Positions 40,602 through 50,700 of a DNA stretch of 64,000 bases are shown here, piece after piece. The translations under genes were made by a program, and so were the position numbers. Positions within the stretch are counted from its first letter, which is position 1. Every line of letters starts with the position of its first letter. This DNA is from Pontimicrobium aquaticum (lineage in GTDB: Bacteria > Bacteroidota > Bacteroidia > Flavobacteriales > Flavobacteriaceae): the NCBI RefSeq assembly GCF_005047595.1, contig NZ_SUPL01000001.1, forward strand, positions 558,001 through 622,000, given 5' to 3'. Below the pieces are notes generated by a model. It did no database searches. It worked only from the letters and a program-made list of their open reading frames with translations, and had not been told where the DNA came from.

Positions 40602-41852
40602 TTAATCTAATTTCTTGAATAATACACAGGCGTTGTGTCCGCCAAATCCAAAGGTATTACTCATTGCTACTTTAACGTCTTGTTTTTGTGCTTTGTTTAG
40701 AATTAAATTTAAATCAGGATCAATATTCTCATCTACTACTGAATGATTTATTGTTGGTGGTATAATACCATGTTCTATTGCAAGAATTGATGCAATAGAC
40801 TCAATAGCACCTGCGGCACCTAATAAATGACCAGTCATAGACTTGGTAGAATTGATACTAATATTTTTAGCATGATCTCCAAATACTTCTTTTATCGCTT
40901 TTAACTCTGCTACATCACCTAAAGGTGTTGATGTGCCATGAGTGTTAATATGATCGACATCAGAAGGAGAAATACCTGCATTCTCTAAACAATTTCTCAT
41001 TACAGCCATTACGCCAATTCCTTCAGGATGTGGTGCTGTCATATGATACGCGTCAGAAGATAAACCTCCTCCAATAACTTCTGCATAAATTTTAGCACCT
41101 CTAGCTTTTGCATGCTCATAATCTTCTAAAATAATAGCTCCTGCTCCTTCGCCTAATACAAACCCATCTCGGGTTGCATCAAATGGTCTAGAAGCTGTTT
41201 CAGGACTTTCATTTCTTGTTGACAATGCATGCATTGCATTAAAACCACCCATTCCAGCAATGGTAACTGCGGCTTCACTACCTCCAGTAACTACAACATC
41301 ACAATGCCCTAACCTAATATAATTAAGCGCATCAATCATTGAGTTTGCCGAAGAAGCACATGCAGATACAGTTGTATAATTAGGCCCCATAAATCCATGC
41401 TTAATAGATATGTTTCCTGGTGCAATATCTGCAATCATTTTTGGGATAAAAAATGGATTAAATCTTGGTGTACCATCGCCTTGTGCGAAGTTTAATACTT
41501 CGTTCTGGAATGTTTCCAAGCCTCCAATTCCTGCACCCCAAATAACACCTACTCGTAATTTATTTACTTCATCTAGGTTTAGCTTAGCATCGGTAATGGC
41601 TTCATCTGAAGCGACCATGGCATACTGTGCAAACCTATCCATTTTACGAGCTTCTTTTCTATCAAGAAAATCGGTAGCGTTAAAGTTTTTTAATTCACAA
41701 GCGAACTTAGTTTTGAACTTTTCAGTATCAAAATAAGTTATAGGTGCAGCACCGCTTTTACCATTAATAAGACCATCCCAATATTCCTCTTTGGTATTTC
41801 CTATAGGTGTAAGTGCTCCTAAACCTGTAACAACAACTCGCTTTAATTCCAT
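40602..41852 (-). CDS. fabF: Beta-ketoacyl-ACP synthase II
   Basis: A 416-residue condensing enzyme of type II fatty acid synthesis, elongating acyl-ACP with malonyl-ACP. The catalytic triad is visible: nucleophilic Cys in TVSACASSANSMIDA, His in NTHGTSTPLGD and His in SMTGHLLGAAGAIES. The N terminus VVVTGLGALTPIGNT and C terminus NTFGFGGHNACVLF are typical. It lies 13 bp after acpP and 7 bp before rnc. Confidence 0.98.
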   Translation of the reverse strand: MELKRVVVTGLGALTPIGNTKEEYWDGLINGKSGAAPITYFDTEKFKTKFACELKNFNATDFLDRKEARKMDRFAQYAMVASDEAITDAKLNLDEVNKLRVGVIWGAGIGGLETFQNEVLNFAQGDGTPRFNPFFIPKMIADIAPGNISIKHGFMGPNYTTVSACASSANSMIDALNYIRLGHCDVVVTGGSEAAVTIAGMGGFNAMHALSTRNESPETASRPFDATRDGFVLGEGAGAIILEDYEHAKARGAKIYAEVIGGGLSSDAYHMTAPHPEGIGVMAVMRNCLENAGISPSDVDHINTHGTSTPLGDVAELKAIKEVFGDHAKNISINSTKSMTGHLLGAAGAIESIASILAIEHGIIPPTINHSVVDENIDPDLNLILNKAQKQDVKVAMSNTFGFGGHNACVLFKKLD

Positions 41853-41865
41853 AAATAACTATTAA

Positions 41866-42099
41866 TTATTTTGCGTCTTCAATATATGATACTGCTTGAC
41901 CTACTGTTGCAATGTTCTCAGCTTGATCATCTGGAATTTGAATATCGAATTCTTTTTCGAACTCCATAATTAATTCTACAGTGTCTAATGAATCTGCTCC
42001 TAAGTCGTTAGTGAAGCTAGCTTCTGTTACAACTTCGTTTTCATCAACACCTAATTTGTCTACGATAATCGCTTTTACTCTTGATGCAATGTCTGACAT
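41866..42099 (-). CDS. acpP: Acyl carrier protein
   Basis: A 77-residue acidic four-helix protein that carries acyl chains on a 4'-phosphopantetheine arm. The attachment serine is in [16 protein letters not shown] (DSL motif, about residue 37). Length and charge match housekeeping AcpP. It is the first gene of acpP-fabF-rnc. A TAnnTTTG element lies at 42131-42138 on the minus strand. Confidence 0.98.
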   Translation of the reverse strand: MSDIASRVKAIIVDKLGVDENEVVTEASFTNDLGADSLDTVELIMEFEKEFDIQIPDDQAENIATVGQAVSYIEDAK

Positions 42100-42130
42100 A
42101 ATCTTTAAATTTTAAGTTTTAATTAGGACG

Positions 42131-42138
42131 CAAAAATA
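42131..42138 (-). promoter_or_regulatory. -7 promoter element of acpP-fabF-rnc
   Basis: On the minus strand TATTTTTG fits TAnnTTTG and lies 31 bases upstream of the acpP start. It gives a short leader that suits a highly expressed operon. A clear -33 was not found. Confidence 0.5.
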
Positions 42139-42278
42139 AAAAACTTTATTTTAAAACGCACCTTTAGTACAAAAATGTGATTGTAATTTAAGGATTTTAA
42201 CTCTAAGAGTTTTATTTTGCTTCTAATTGTTAATAATTATTCTTTTTTTTGTCCGAATAATAAAAAGGTTGTCTGTAA

Positions 42279-42851
42279 ATGAAACGTATTGTAATCTTTG
42301 CCTCCGGAAGTGGATCTAATGCTGAAAATTTAATTAAGTTTTTTCACAACAGAGATGATGTTTCTGTTATTCAAGTATTAACTAACAATCCTCATGCCAA
42401 AGTTTTAGATCGATGCAAAAAAATGAATGTAAGTGCTTTATCATTTAACAAAATCGCTTTCTATGATACAAATCATGTGTTAAATCTTTTAAAATCGGTT
42501 AAACCAGATTTAATAGTGCTGGCTGGCTTTTTATGGAAGTTCCCTGAAAATATTATTGCCGAATTCCCTAATGAAATAATAAATATCCATCCAGCTTTAT
42601 TACCAAAATATGGTGGAAAAGGTATGTATGGTATGCATGTTCATAAAGCCGTTGTTGTTAATAAAGAAAAAGAAAGTGGTATTACAATACATTATGTAAA
42701 TGAAAATTATGATGAAGGCGCTATCATTTTTCAGGCAAAATTTGACATTTTAACTTCAGATTCAGCCGAAGATGTAGCTGCAAAAATTCATGAATTGGAG
42801 ATGGAGCATTTTCCTAAAGTTGTGGAAAAGATCTTATTGAATACAAACTAA
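42279..42851 (+). CDS. purN: Phosphoribosylglycinamide formyltransferase
   Basis: A 190-residue folate-dependent GAR transformylase of purine synthesis. Visible: IVIFASGSGSNAENLI (phosphate-binding loop), LAGFLWKFP, the catalytic asparagine-histidine pair in NIHPALLPKYGGKGMYG, and the downstream KESGITIHYVNENYDEGAII with the conserved Asp. It is divergent from acpP and 28 bp before the RNase H gene. Confidence 0.96.
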   Translation: MKRIVIFASGSGSNAENLIKFFHNRDDVSVIQVLTNNPHAKVLDRCKKMNVSALSFNKIAFYDTNHVLNLLKSVKPDLIVLAGFLWKFPENIIAEFPNEIINIHPALLPKYGGKGMYGMHVHKAVVVNKEKESGITIHYVNENYDEGAIIFQAKFDILTSDSAEDVAAKIHELEMEHFPKVVEKILLNTN

Positions 42852-42879
42852 AAGATTTACGTTTTCACGGAAACTAAAA

Positions 42880-43521
42880 ATGAGTAAAAAAAAGAAAAAA
42901 TATTACACAGTCTGGAAAGGACATCACACAGGGGTTTTTGAGTCTTGGGATGACTGTAAAGCGCAAATCAAAGATTTTCAAGGTGCTCAATATAAATCGT
43001 TTGAAACTTTTGATACAGCAAAAAAAGCTTTAAAAGGCAACTACAAGGACTATATTGGTAAAACCAAAAAGTTTAAAAGTGAACTTAGCGAGGAACAGCT
43101 TAAAAAAATTGGTCAACCTAATTATAATTCAATTTCAGTAGATGCTGCTTCAAGTGGAAATCCAGGTAAAATGGAATATAGAGGTGTCGATACCAAAACT
43201 AAAAAGCAATTGTTTATTCAAGGGCCTTTTGAAGAAGGCACAAATAATATTGGTGAGTTTTTAGCCATTGTACATGGTTTAGCCTTTTTAAAACAAAAAA
43301 ATAGTAATCGAATTATTTACACAGACTCAAAAACTGCCATGAGTTGGGTTAGAAAAAAAAACTGTAATACAAAATTAGAGCGTAATGATAAAAACGAGGC
43401 GCTTTTTCAGTTAGTGGATCGCGCCATTACTTGGTTAAAAACCAACACTTATACAACCACCATTGTGAAATGGGAAACCAAAGCTTGGGGAGAAATTCCT
43501 GCCGATTTTGGAAGAAAATAA
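42880..43521 (+). CDS. Viroplasmin-domain ribonuclease H
   Basis: A 213-residue RNase HI with an N-terminal viroplasmin domain (about 5-50: YYTVWKGHHTGVFESWDDCK, QIKDFQGAQYKSFETFDTA) that binds RNA-DNA hybrids. The RNase H domain starts near residue 80: ISVDAASSGNPGKMEY with the first Asp, NNIGEFLAIVHGLAFL with the Glu, IIYTDSKTAMSW with the next Asp, and a C-terminal acidic position in WGEIPADFGRK. The -AASSGNPG- variant of the usual DGS/GNPG motif is common in Bacteroidota. It removes RNA from RNA-DNA hybrids. Confidence 0.93.
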   Translation: MSKKKKKYYTVWKGHHTGVFESWDDCKAQIKDFQGAQYKSFETFDTAKKALKGNYKDYIGKTKKFKSELSEEQLKKIGQPNYNSISVDAASSGNPGKMEYRGVDTKTKKQLFIQGPFEEGTNNIGEFLAIVHGLAFLKQKNSNRIIYTDSKTAMSWVRKKNCNTKLERNDKNEALFQLVDRAITWLKTNTYTTTIVKWETKAWGEIPADFGRK

Positions 43522-43571
43522 CTGCTTTAAACAACCGCTTTCTTTACTTTTTTTCAGAATAAATTTTACGT

Positions 43572-43579
43572 AAGTTTGC
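43572..43579 (+). promoter_or_regulatory. -7 promoter element of the PfkB-family gene
   Basis: TAAGTTTG fits TAnnTTTG exactly and is 21 bases upstream of the ATG at 43601, in the gap after the RNase H gene. Confidence 0.5.
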
Positions 43580-43600
43580 ACTGGATTTTTAAACCACTTT

Positions 43601-44527
43601 ATGAGCAAATTAGTGATTGTTGGAACTGTAGCTTTTGATGCTATTGAAACCCCCTTTGGAAAAACTGATAAAATACTTGGTGGCGCCGCTACTTTTATAG
43701 GATTGGCAGCATCTCAATTTCATGTAGATTCTGCTGCTGTGTCTGTTGTTGGAGGTGATTTTCCGAAAAAATATTTAGATCTTCTTGAAGATAAAAACAT
43801 TGATATTTCAGGAATAGAAATCGTTAAAGACGGTAAAACTTTCTTCTGGAGTGGTTTATATCATAACGATATGAACTCTCGTGACACACTTGCTACAGAG
43901 TTAAATGTTTTGGCCGATTTTCAACCTGTAGTTCCTGAAAATTATAAAGATGCTAAAGTAGTTATGTTAGGAAATCTTCATCCATTAACTCAGTTAAGCG
44001 TTTTAGAACAAATGCATAAAAAGCCTGAATTAGTTGTATTAGATACTATGAATTTTTGGATGGACAATGCTCTTGATGACTTACATAAAGTGATGAAAAA
44101 AATTGACGTTATTACTATTAATGACGAAGAAGCAAGACAACTTACAGGGGAATACTCATTAGTAGTAGCCGCTAGAAAAATACATGACATGGGACCACAA
44201 TATGTGGTTATTAAAAAAGGAGAACACGGTGCTTTATTGTTTCATGACGACAACGTGTTTTACGCACCGGCACTTCCGTTAGAAGAAGTATTTGACCCAA
44301 CAGGCGCTGGAGATACTTTTGCTGGAGGATTTGCAGGTTATTTAGCTAAAAGTGACGATCTGTCTTTCGAAAACATGAAAAAGGCAGTTATATATGGTTC
44401 GACATTAGCCTCTTTTTGTGTGGAAAAATTTGGTACAGAACGCATGGTAAGTTTAAAAAGCGACGAAGTTTTAAAACGACTTCAGCAATTTAAAGCCTTA
44501 ACACAATTTGAAATAGAATTAACATAA
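43601..44527 (+). CDS. PfkB family carbohydrate/nucleoside kinase
   Basis: A 308-residue ribokinase-fold kinase. It has VIVGTVAFDAIETPFGKTDK at the N terminus and the GG pair in KILGGAATFIGLAASQF. The C-terminal PfkB signature DPTGAGDTFAGGFAGYLA contains the anion hole and catalytic Asp. Substrate cannot be assigned; sugars and nucleosides are both possible. It ends at a strong terminator. The adjacent downstream gene acts in purine synthesis. Confidence 0.92.
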   Translation: MSKLVIVGTVAFDAIETPFGKTDKILGGAATFIGLAASQFHVDSAAVSVVGGDFPKKYLDLLEDKNIDISGIEIVKDGKTFFWSGLYHNDMNSRDTLATELNVLADFQPVVPENYKDAKVVMLGNLHPLTQLSVLEQMHKKPELVVLDTMNFWMDNALDDLHKVMKKIDVITINDEEARQLTGEYSLVVAARKIHDMGPQYVVIKKGEHGALLFHDDNVFYAPALPLEEVFDPTGAGDTFAGGFAGYLAKSDDLSFENMKKAVIYGSTLASFCVEKFGTERMVSLKSDEVLKRLQQFKALTQFEIELT

Positions 44528-44530
44528 ACC

Positions 44531-44559
44531 AACGCGCTCAATTTTTGAGCGCGTTTTTA
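44531..44559 (+). terminator. Rho-independent terminator after the PfkB-family gene
   Basis: A perfect 11-bp GC-rich stem (AACGCGCTCAA / TTGAGCGCGTT, 3-nt loop) is followed by T residues. Confidence 0.92.
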
Positions 44560-44605
44560 TTTAAAATAGCACTTCAATATGCTGGCATATTGAAAACATA
44601 AAATT

Positions 44606-44630
44606 GTCATTCCTGTGAAGACAGGAATCT
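44606..44630 (+). repeat. Solitary REP-like repeat, family A
   Basis: GTCATTCCTGTGAAGACAGG followed by AATCT. The ends match the GIY-YIG-flanking arms and the copy at 21851-21877. CCTGT/ACAGG forms a short stem. It lies just before the PurF-like gene. Confidence 0.65.
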
Positions 44631-44644
44631 AAACAAAATATACA

Positions 44645-46543
44645 ATGAGTGACGCTTTAAAACACGAATGTGGGATTGCCCATATTAGACTTTTAAAACC
44701 ATTAGAGTATTACAAAGAAAAATATGGTAGCGCCTTTTATGGTGTAAACAAAATGTATCTGTTAATGGAAAAGCAACACAATCGTGGTCAAGATGGTGCT
44801 GGTTTTGCAAGCATAAAATTAGATACAAAACCTGGAGAAAGGTATATTAGCAGAGTTCGCTCAATACAACAACAACCTATTCAAGATATTTTTGCACAAA
44901 TAAACGAGCGCATTAATAAAGAGTTTAAAGAAAACCCGGAATATGCTAACGATGTTGCTTTACAAAAACGTCATATTCCATACATTGGAGAGGTACTATT
45001 AGGGCATGTTAGGTACGGAACTTTTGGTAAGAATAGCGTAGAAAGTGTACATCCTTTTTTAAGGCAAAACAATTGGATGCACAGAAATTTAATTATGGCA
45101 GGTAACTTTAACATGACCAATGTTAAAGAACTTTTTGGAAACCTTGTAGATTTAGGGCAACACCCAAAAGAATACACAGACACCATTACCATCATGGAAA
45201 AAGTAGGTCACTTTTTAGATGATGCTGTTAGCAAAATATATAAGAAATTAAAAAAAGAAGGCTATAGTAAAAGTGAATGTTCGCCATTAATTGCTGAACG
45301 ATTAAACATTGCTAAAATCTTAAGAAGAGCCGCAAAAAACTGGGATGGTGGTTACGCCATGGCAGGTTTAATTGGTCATGGCGATTCATTTGTATTACGT
45401 GATCCTGCAGGTATTCGTCCTGCTTACTATTATAAGGACGATGAAGTGGTTGTGGTAGCTTCAGAGCGTCCGGTAATTCAAACCGTGTTTAACGTAGATT
45501 TTGATGATGTTAAGGAATTAAATCCAGGGCATGCCATTATTACTAAAAAATCTGGAGAAGTATCAATCAAACAAATTTTAGAACCTTTAGAAAGAAAAGC
45601 GTGTTCATTTGAACGTATTTATTTTTCTAGAGGAAGTGATTCTGAAATCTACCAAGAGCGAAAACTACTAGGCAAACTCATTATGCCAAAGGTATTGAAG
45701 TCTATTGATAATGATATAAAAAACTCTGTGTTTTCATATATTCCAAATACTGCTGAAACATCTTTTTTCGGAATGATTGAAACGGTTGAAGAATTTTTAA
45801 ATAAAGAAAAAACCAAAGCTATTTTAAATGGTGGTGGAAAAATGTCGGCAAAAAAAGTTACTGAAATACTTTCTGAACATCCAAGAATAGAAAAAATAGC
45901 CATTAAGGATGTGAAATTAAGAACTTTTATTACCGAGGACAGTAGTAGGGACGACCTTGTAGCACACGTTTACGATATTACCTATGGTGTTATTAAACCA
46001 GAAGACAACCTAGTTATTATTGACGATAGTATTGTAAGAGGAACTACTTTAAAGAAAAGTATTTTAAAAATGATGGATCGATTACGCCCTAAAAAAATAG
46101 TAGTGGTTTCGTCGGCTCCTCAAATTCGTTATCCAGATTGCTATGGTATTGATATGGCAAATCTAGAAAGTCTTGTGGCTTTTAGAGCAGCTTTAGCACT
46201 TTTAAAAGATGCTAATAGCTATAGTATCGTTGAAGACGTTTATAAAAAATGTAAAGCTCAAGTAAACTTAGATGATAAAGATGTAGAAAACTTTGTAAAA
46301 GAAATATATGCACCTTTTACCGATGAACAACTTTCAGATAAAATATCTGAACTTTTAAGTGATGAGTCTTTAAATGCTGAAGTTAAAATAATCTTTCAAT
46401 CGGTTGAAAACTTACATAAGGCTTGTCCAAAAAATCTAGGAGATTGGTACTTTACTGGTAATTACCCAACCGTTGGCGGTAATCGAGTGGTTAACAGAGC
46501 ATTTATTAATTTTTATGAAGGAAATAAAGAGCGTGCATATTAG
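44645..46543 (+). CDS. Amidophosphoribosyltransferase (PurF-like, long form)
   Basis: A 632-residue enzyme of the first purine-synthesis step type. The N-terminal glutaminase begins HECGIAHIRL, with the nucleophilic Cys at residue 9 after a short propeptide. Glutaminase features are EKQHNRGQDGAGFAS and LGHVRYGTFG. The PRTase domain has the PRPP loop VIIDDSIVRGTTLKKS. It is about 120 residues longer than E. coli PurF, with extra sequence between the two domains and at the C terminus. This long form is common in Bacteroidota and may coexist with a standard PurF elsewhere, so I give no symbol. Confidence 0.85.
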   Translation: MSDALKHECGIAHIRLLKPLEYYKEKYGSAFYGVNKMYLLMEKQHNRGQDGAGFASIKLDTKPGERYISRVRSIQQQPIQDIFAQINERINKEFKENPEYANDVALQKRHIPYIGEVLLGHVRYGTFGKNSVESVHPFLRQNNWMHRNLIMAGNFNMTNVKELFGNLVDLGQHPKEYTDTITIMEKVGHFLDDAVSKIYKKLKKEGYSKSECSPLIAERLNIAKILRRAAKNWDGGYAMAGLIGHGDSFVLRDPAGIRPAYYYKDDEVVVVASERPVIQTVFNVDFDDVKELNPGHAIITKKSGEVSIKQILEPLERKACSFERIYFSRGSDSEIYQERKLLGKLIMPKVLKSIDNDIKNSVFSYIPNTAETSFFGMIETVEEFLNKEKTKAILNGGGKMSAKKVTEILSEHPRIEKIAIKDVKLRTFITEDSSRDDLVAHVYDITYGVIKPEDNLVIIDDSIVRGTTLKKSILKMMDRLRPKKIVVVSSAPQIRYPDCYGIDMANLESLVAFRAALALLKDANSYSIVEDVYKKCKAQVNLDDKDVENFVKEIYAPFTDEQLSDKISELLSDESLNAEVKIIFQSVENLHKACPKNLGDWYFTGNYPTVGGNRVVNRAFINFYEGNKERAY

Positions 46544-46652
46544 CGAAAAAATGTGTTTTTCGTCTTTTAATCTATAAAAATAGGTCTTTAAACTAAAAAA
46601 AATGCAGTTCGTCTAATATTTATAGGCTTTCACCAAATTACATATACTTTAG

Positions 46653-46730
46653 TATCACCATAACATAAGTAGGTTAAGTTCATGGTAGATTTGGGGCAAA
46701 AAAAGGTGAACTCTCGTTCACCTTTTTTTA
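46653..46730 (+). ncRNA. Small-RNA-like unit, copy 1
   Basis: A conserved block (from ATCACCATAACATAAGTAGG onward, about 53 nt) ends in an intrinsic terminator (AAAGGTGAAC-TCTC-GTTCACCTTT and T run). The block occurs again at 46906-46980 with one internal mismatch. The 5' part can fold (ACCAT pairs with ATGGT around loop GTAGG), leaving a single-stranded AGATTTGGGGCAAA before the terminator. The flanking DNA is not conserved between copies, so the unit behaves like an independent transcript. I cannot tie it to an Rfam family from memory. Confidence 0.6.
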
Positions 46731-46905
46731 TGCATATTTCTTACTATCCTAACTTCCTGAAAATAAAAATTTTATCTCTGATTTTTTTTGCTATTTTTCT
46801 CCTATCGCTTGATATACGCTGTTTTCCGCAAATCACTGTTAGACTAATTTATAAGTATTTTATCTAATAAATTTAATTATTAGAAATAATCACCCTTATA
46901 TTTAC

Positions 46906-46982
46906 ATCACCATAACATAAGTAGGTTAAGTTTATGGTAGATTTGGGGCAAAAAAGGTGGACACTTCGTTCACCTTTTTTAT
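46906..46982 (+). ncRNA. Small-RNA-like unit, copy 2
   Basis: Second copy of the unit at 46653-46730, 252 bp downstream. The 5' hairpin is longer here (ACCATAA / TTATGGT). The terminator stem carries changes (GTGGAC pairing with GTTCAC through G-T wobble) that keep the fold. TATATTTAC lies just before the conserved start, comparable to TACTTTAGT before copy 1, and may be the -7 region. The rest of 46544-47057 shows no gene: the frame at 46682-46867 starts inside copy 1 and looks spurious. Confidence 0.6.
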
Positions 46983-47004
46983 TTTTATTAAAATATTGTT
47001 CTAC

Positions 47005-47037
47005 AAAAAAAGACAACCTTATCAGGTTGCCTTTTTT
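47005..47037 (-). terminator. Terminator of the superoxide dismutase gene
   Basis: On the minus strand AAAAGGCAACCT-GATA-AGGTTGTCTTTTTTT forms a stem followed by a T run, 20 bp after the sod stop codon. Confidence 0.8.
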
Positions 47038-47057
47038 GAATATTTATAAGCCAGTTC

Positions 47058-47666
47058 TTATTTAGCTTCTGCATAACGTCTTTCAACTTCATTCCAGTTA
47101 ATCACATTAAAAAATGCTTCAATATAATCTGGTCTTCGGTTTTGATAATTTAAGTAATAGGCATGCTCCCAAACATCTAGACCTAAAATTGGTGTTCCTT
47201 GACATGTTACTCCAGGCATTAATGGGTTATCTTGATTAGGTGTAGAGCAAACCTCAACCTTGCCTCCTTTATGAACACACAACCAAGCCCAACCAGATCC
47301 AAACTGAGTTGCTGCTGCTTTACTAAAAGCCTCAACAAAAGCATCTTTTGAACCAAACTCTGCTTCAATTGCATCTTTAAGTTCTCCAGATAAATAACCT
47401 TTGCCTTCTGGGTTCATTACCTCCCAAAATAATGAGTGGTTATAAAATCCTCCTCCATTATTTCTAACAGCACTATTACTCATGTCTAAATTTGTTAGAA
47501 TATCTTCAATAGATTTCCCTTCTAAATCAGTACCAGCTATGGCTGCGTTTAATTTTGTCGTATAACCATTGTGGTGTTTTGAATGATGTATTTCCATCGT
47601 GCGTGCATCAATATGGGGCTCTAAAGCATCATATGCATATTTTAATTTCAGTAATTCGAAAGCCAT
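47058..47666 (-). CDS. Superoxide dismutase (Fe/Mn family)
   Basis: A 202-residue enzyme dismutating superoxide to O2 and H2O2. Metal ligands are visible: His in [11 protein letters not shown], His in YNHSLFW, and Asp/His in [20 protein letters not shown]. Outer-sphere residues ([18 protein letters not shown]) are canonical. No signal peptide, so cytoplasmic. Fe versus Mn cannot be decided by eye. Monocistronic, with a promoter box at 47704-47711 and a terminator. Confidence 0.97.
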   Translation of the reverse strand: MAFELLKLKYAYDALEPHIDARTMEIHHSKHHNGYTTKLNAAIAGTDLEGKSIEDILTNLDMSNSAVRNNGGGFYNHSLFWEVMNPEGKGYLSGELKDAIEAEFGSKDAFVEAFSKAAATQFGSGWAWLCVHKGGKVEVCSTPNQDNPLMPGVTCQGTPILGLDVWEHAYYLNYQNRRPDYIEAFFNVINWNEVERRYAEAK

Positions 47667-47703
47667 AATTTTAAAGTTTTTATATTAATATTTATTTTCC
47701 TAT

Positions 47704-47711
47704 CAAATTTA
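47704..47711 (-). promoter_or_regulatory. -7 promoter element of sod
   Basis: On the minus strand TAAATTTG fits TAnnTTTG, 37 bases before the start codon. It lies in the 115-bp divergent region shared with the helicase gene. Confidence 0.5.
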
Positions 47712-47781
47712 CAATAATGCATTAAGTTTTGTATAATTAAGTTATTAAGTTTCCTTATTTTGGTATAAAAATTTTCTTTTC

Positions 47782-50700
47782 TTGAGCTCGACCTCTTTTA
47801 ATATTTACGATGCATCTGCTGGAAGTGGAAAAACCTACACTTTAGTTAAGGAGTATTTAAAAATACTTTTTAAATCGGCTTACAAAGATGTTTATAAAAA
47901 CATCCTTGCGATAACATTTACCAATAAAGCTGTTGGTGAAATGAAAGAGCGAATAATTGAAACGCTTAAACAGTTTTCTGAAGACACTATTTTAACCGAG
48001 CCTAACAGTATGTTTAAAGATCTTTGTAAAGAGCTTAATGTTGCGCCTGAAAAGCTGTCAAAAAAATCTAAGAACATTTTAGAAAGTATTATTCATAATT
48101 ATGCTGCTTTTGATATTTCAACGATAGACAAGTTCACTCAAAAAGTTATTAGGACTTTTGCCTACGACTTGCATTTACCTTTAAATTTTGAGGTTGAGTT
48201 AGACACCGACACGCTTTTGGCCAAAGCTATTGATAATTTAATTGCTAGCGCTGGAACCGAAAAAGAGCTAACCAAAACTTTAATTGACTTTGCTATTGAA
48301 AAGGCTGATGATGATAAAAGCTGGGATATTGCCTATGACTTTAATCCGGTTGCAAAATTATTGGTTAACGAAAATCATGTGCCTTATGTCGAGTTGTTAA
48401 AAAATAAAACCTTAGATGATTTTAAGAAACTTAAAAAGTATTTACGTAGAGAAATTGAAAATATTAAAGTTGAGATTACGCAGGAAGCACAAAGTACTTT
48501 AGAAATGATACATTTATCTGGGGTAAAATATTATGATTTTAGTAGAAGCTCACTTCCAAATCATTTTAAAAAACTTTCTAATGAAGATTTTAGCGTTGCT
48601 TTTACTTCTAATTGGCAAAGCGATTTAGTTGAGGGTAACTCTCTATACCCAGGTCGCGTTTCGCAAGATATTGCTACACTAATTGATGGTTTACAAACAA
48701 ACCTTAGTAAGGTATTTAGTAAAACTAAGCAGTTAATTATTAATTATAACTTCCTGAAAAATATTTATAAAAATGTAACACCGCTTTCGGTACTTAATGA
48801 AATAAATAAAGAAGTTCGTAAAATTAAAGAAGAACAAAACTTACTGCTAATTTCAGAGTTTAACTCAATTATTGGTAATCACATTAAAAAGCAACCAGCT
48901 CCTTTTATTTATGAGCGTATTGGCGAAAAGTTTAAGCATTATTTTATTGATGAGTTTCAAGACACCTCAAAAATGCAGTGGGAAAATTTAGTACCTCTTC
49001 TTGAAAATTCTCTTTCTAGTGAAAACGGAAGCGTTATGCTGGTTGGAGATGCTAAACAAGCCATTTACCGCTGGCGAGGTGGAAAAGCTGAACAGTTTAT
49101 AGATTTATATAATGGCAATAACAATCCTTTTCATGTAAAAGTTAATAAAGAACATCTTCCTGTAAACTACAGAAGTTACAAAGAGATTGTTAAATTTAAC
49201 AATGCCTTTTTTAAACATATTTCATCTTTTGTTTTTAGTAATGAGGAATATTCTAAATTATATCAAAACAGTCATCAAGACTGCTATAAAAACCATCAAG
49301 GTTTTGTGGATATTACATTATTAGAAATCGATAAAGATGATGACAAAGACATTGAATATCCAATTCAGGTCTTAAAAACAATTACAAACTGTATTGAAAA
49401 CGGTTTTAAATTAAACGATATTTGTGTACTTGTCAGAAAGAAAAAAGAAGGTGTTGCTGTAGCAAAATACCTTTCAGAAAACGGTATAGACATTATCTCT
49501 TCAGAAACTTTACTTATTGGGAATGCTCCAGAGGTTAAGTTTATAATTAATCTTTTAAAATATATTCTTGAACCACAAAATTTAGAAGTTAAGATTGAAG
49601 TTATTAGCTATCTTGGAAATAAAAAACTTCAAGTTGATGATATTCATGCTTTTTACAAAAAACTTATAAATCTAGATGTTGGTGCTTTTTTTGTAGAATG
49701 TAGCCATTTAGGGTTTAATTTTAATTATTCCGAAGCATTACAAACTGCAGTTTATGAGGTTATAGAGGCTATAATTTATGGTTTTAACCTTAACAAAACC
49801 TCCAATGCATATTTACAGTTTTTTCTAGATTTTACTTTAGATTATGAAAATAAAAAGAACTCTAATTTAACCGACTTTATAGCACATTTTGAAACCAAAA
49901 AAGAATCCTTAACAATAGTGTCTCCTGAGGGTCAAAATGCAGTTAAAATAATGACCATACATAAGTCTAAAGGCTTAGAGTTTCCTGTTGTTATTTTTCC
50001 TTATGCCGACTTAAACATTTACAAAGAAAATAGTCCCAAAATATGGTTTCCTTTAGATCCTGAAAGCTTTCAAGGATTTCCAATAGCATACATAAATTAT
50101 AATAAAAATATTGATGCTATAAATGAGGTTGGAGAAGCGCTCTATACGCAACATCAATCAGAGTTAGAGTTAGATAATATCAATCTCCTATACGTAGCTC
50201 TAACAAGACCTGTTGAGCAACTGTATATTATTAGCAATAAAACTCAGTCCAATAGGAAAAATGAAACTTTAAATTCTTATAATGATTTATTAATTCATTA
50301 TTTAAAGCATATAGGTAAATGGGAAGAAAGCAAGTTGAATTATAGTTTTGGAGACCAAAAAAGAGTCGTTTCCAAACATAAAAACCTAGTTATTACTGAA
50401 AAACAAAAAATGTTTATCTCTATTCCTAAAAAAAAACATGGAATAAACATAGTTACAACCTCTGGAAACCTCTGGGACACTTCTCAAAAAGAAGCTATTG
50501 AACGCGGAAACTTAATTCATGATATGATGTCTCAAATAAAAACCAAAAACGACATAGAAATTACTACAGAAAACTTTATTACATCTGGTGTCATCAATGA
50601 AAATCAAGCTGTAGAATTAAAAACGATTGTTGAAAATATTGTAAATCACAATCTAATAGCACACTTGTTTAGTCCAGATGTCACAGTTTATAATGAAAAA

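Noticed and set aside
46682-46867. 61-codon frame starting in small-RNA copy 1
   Set aside because: It begins inside a conserved RNA-like unit, reads through a terminator hairpin, and the other copy does not preserve the frame beyond the first seven codons. The protein has no domain-like features.
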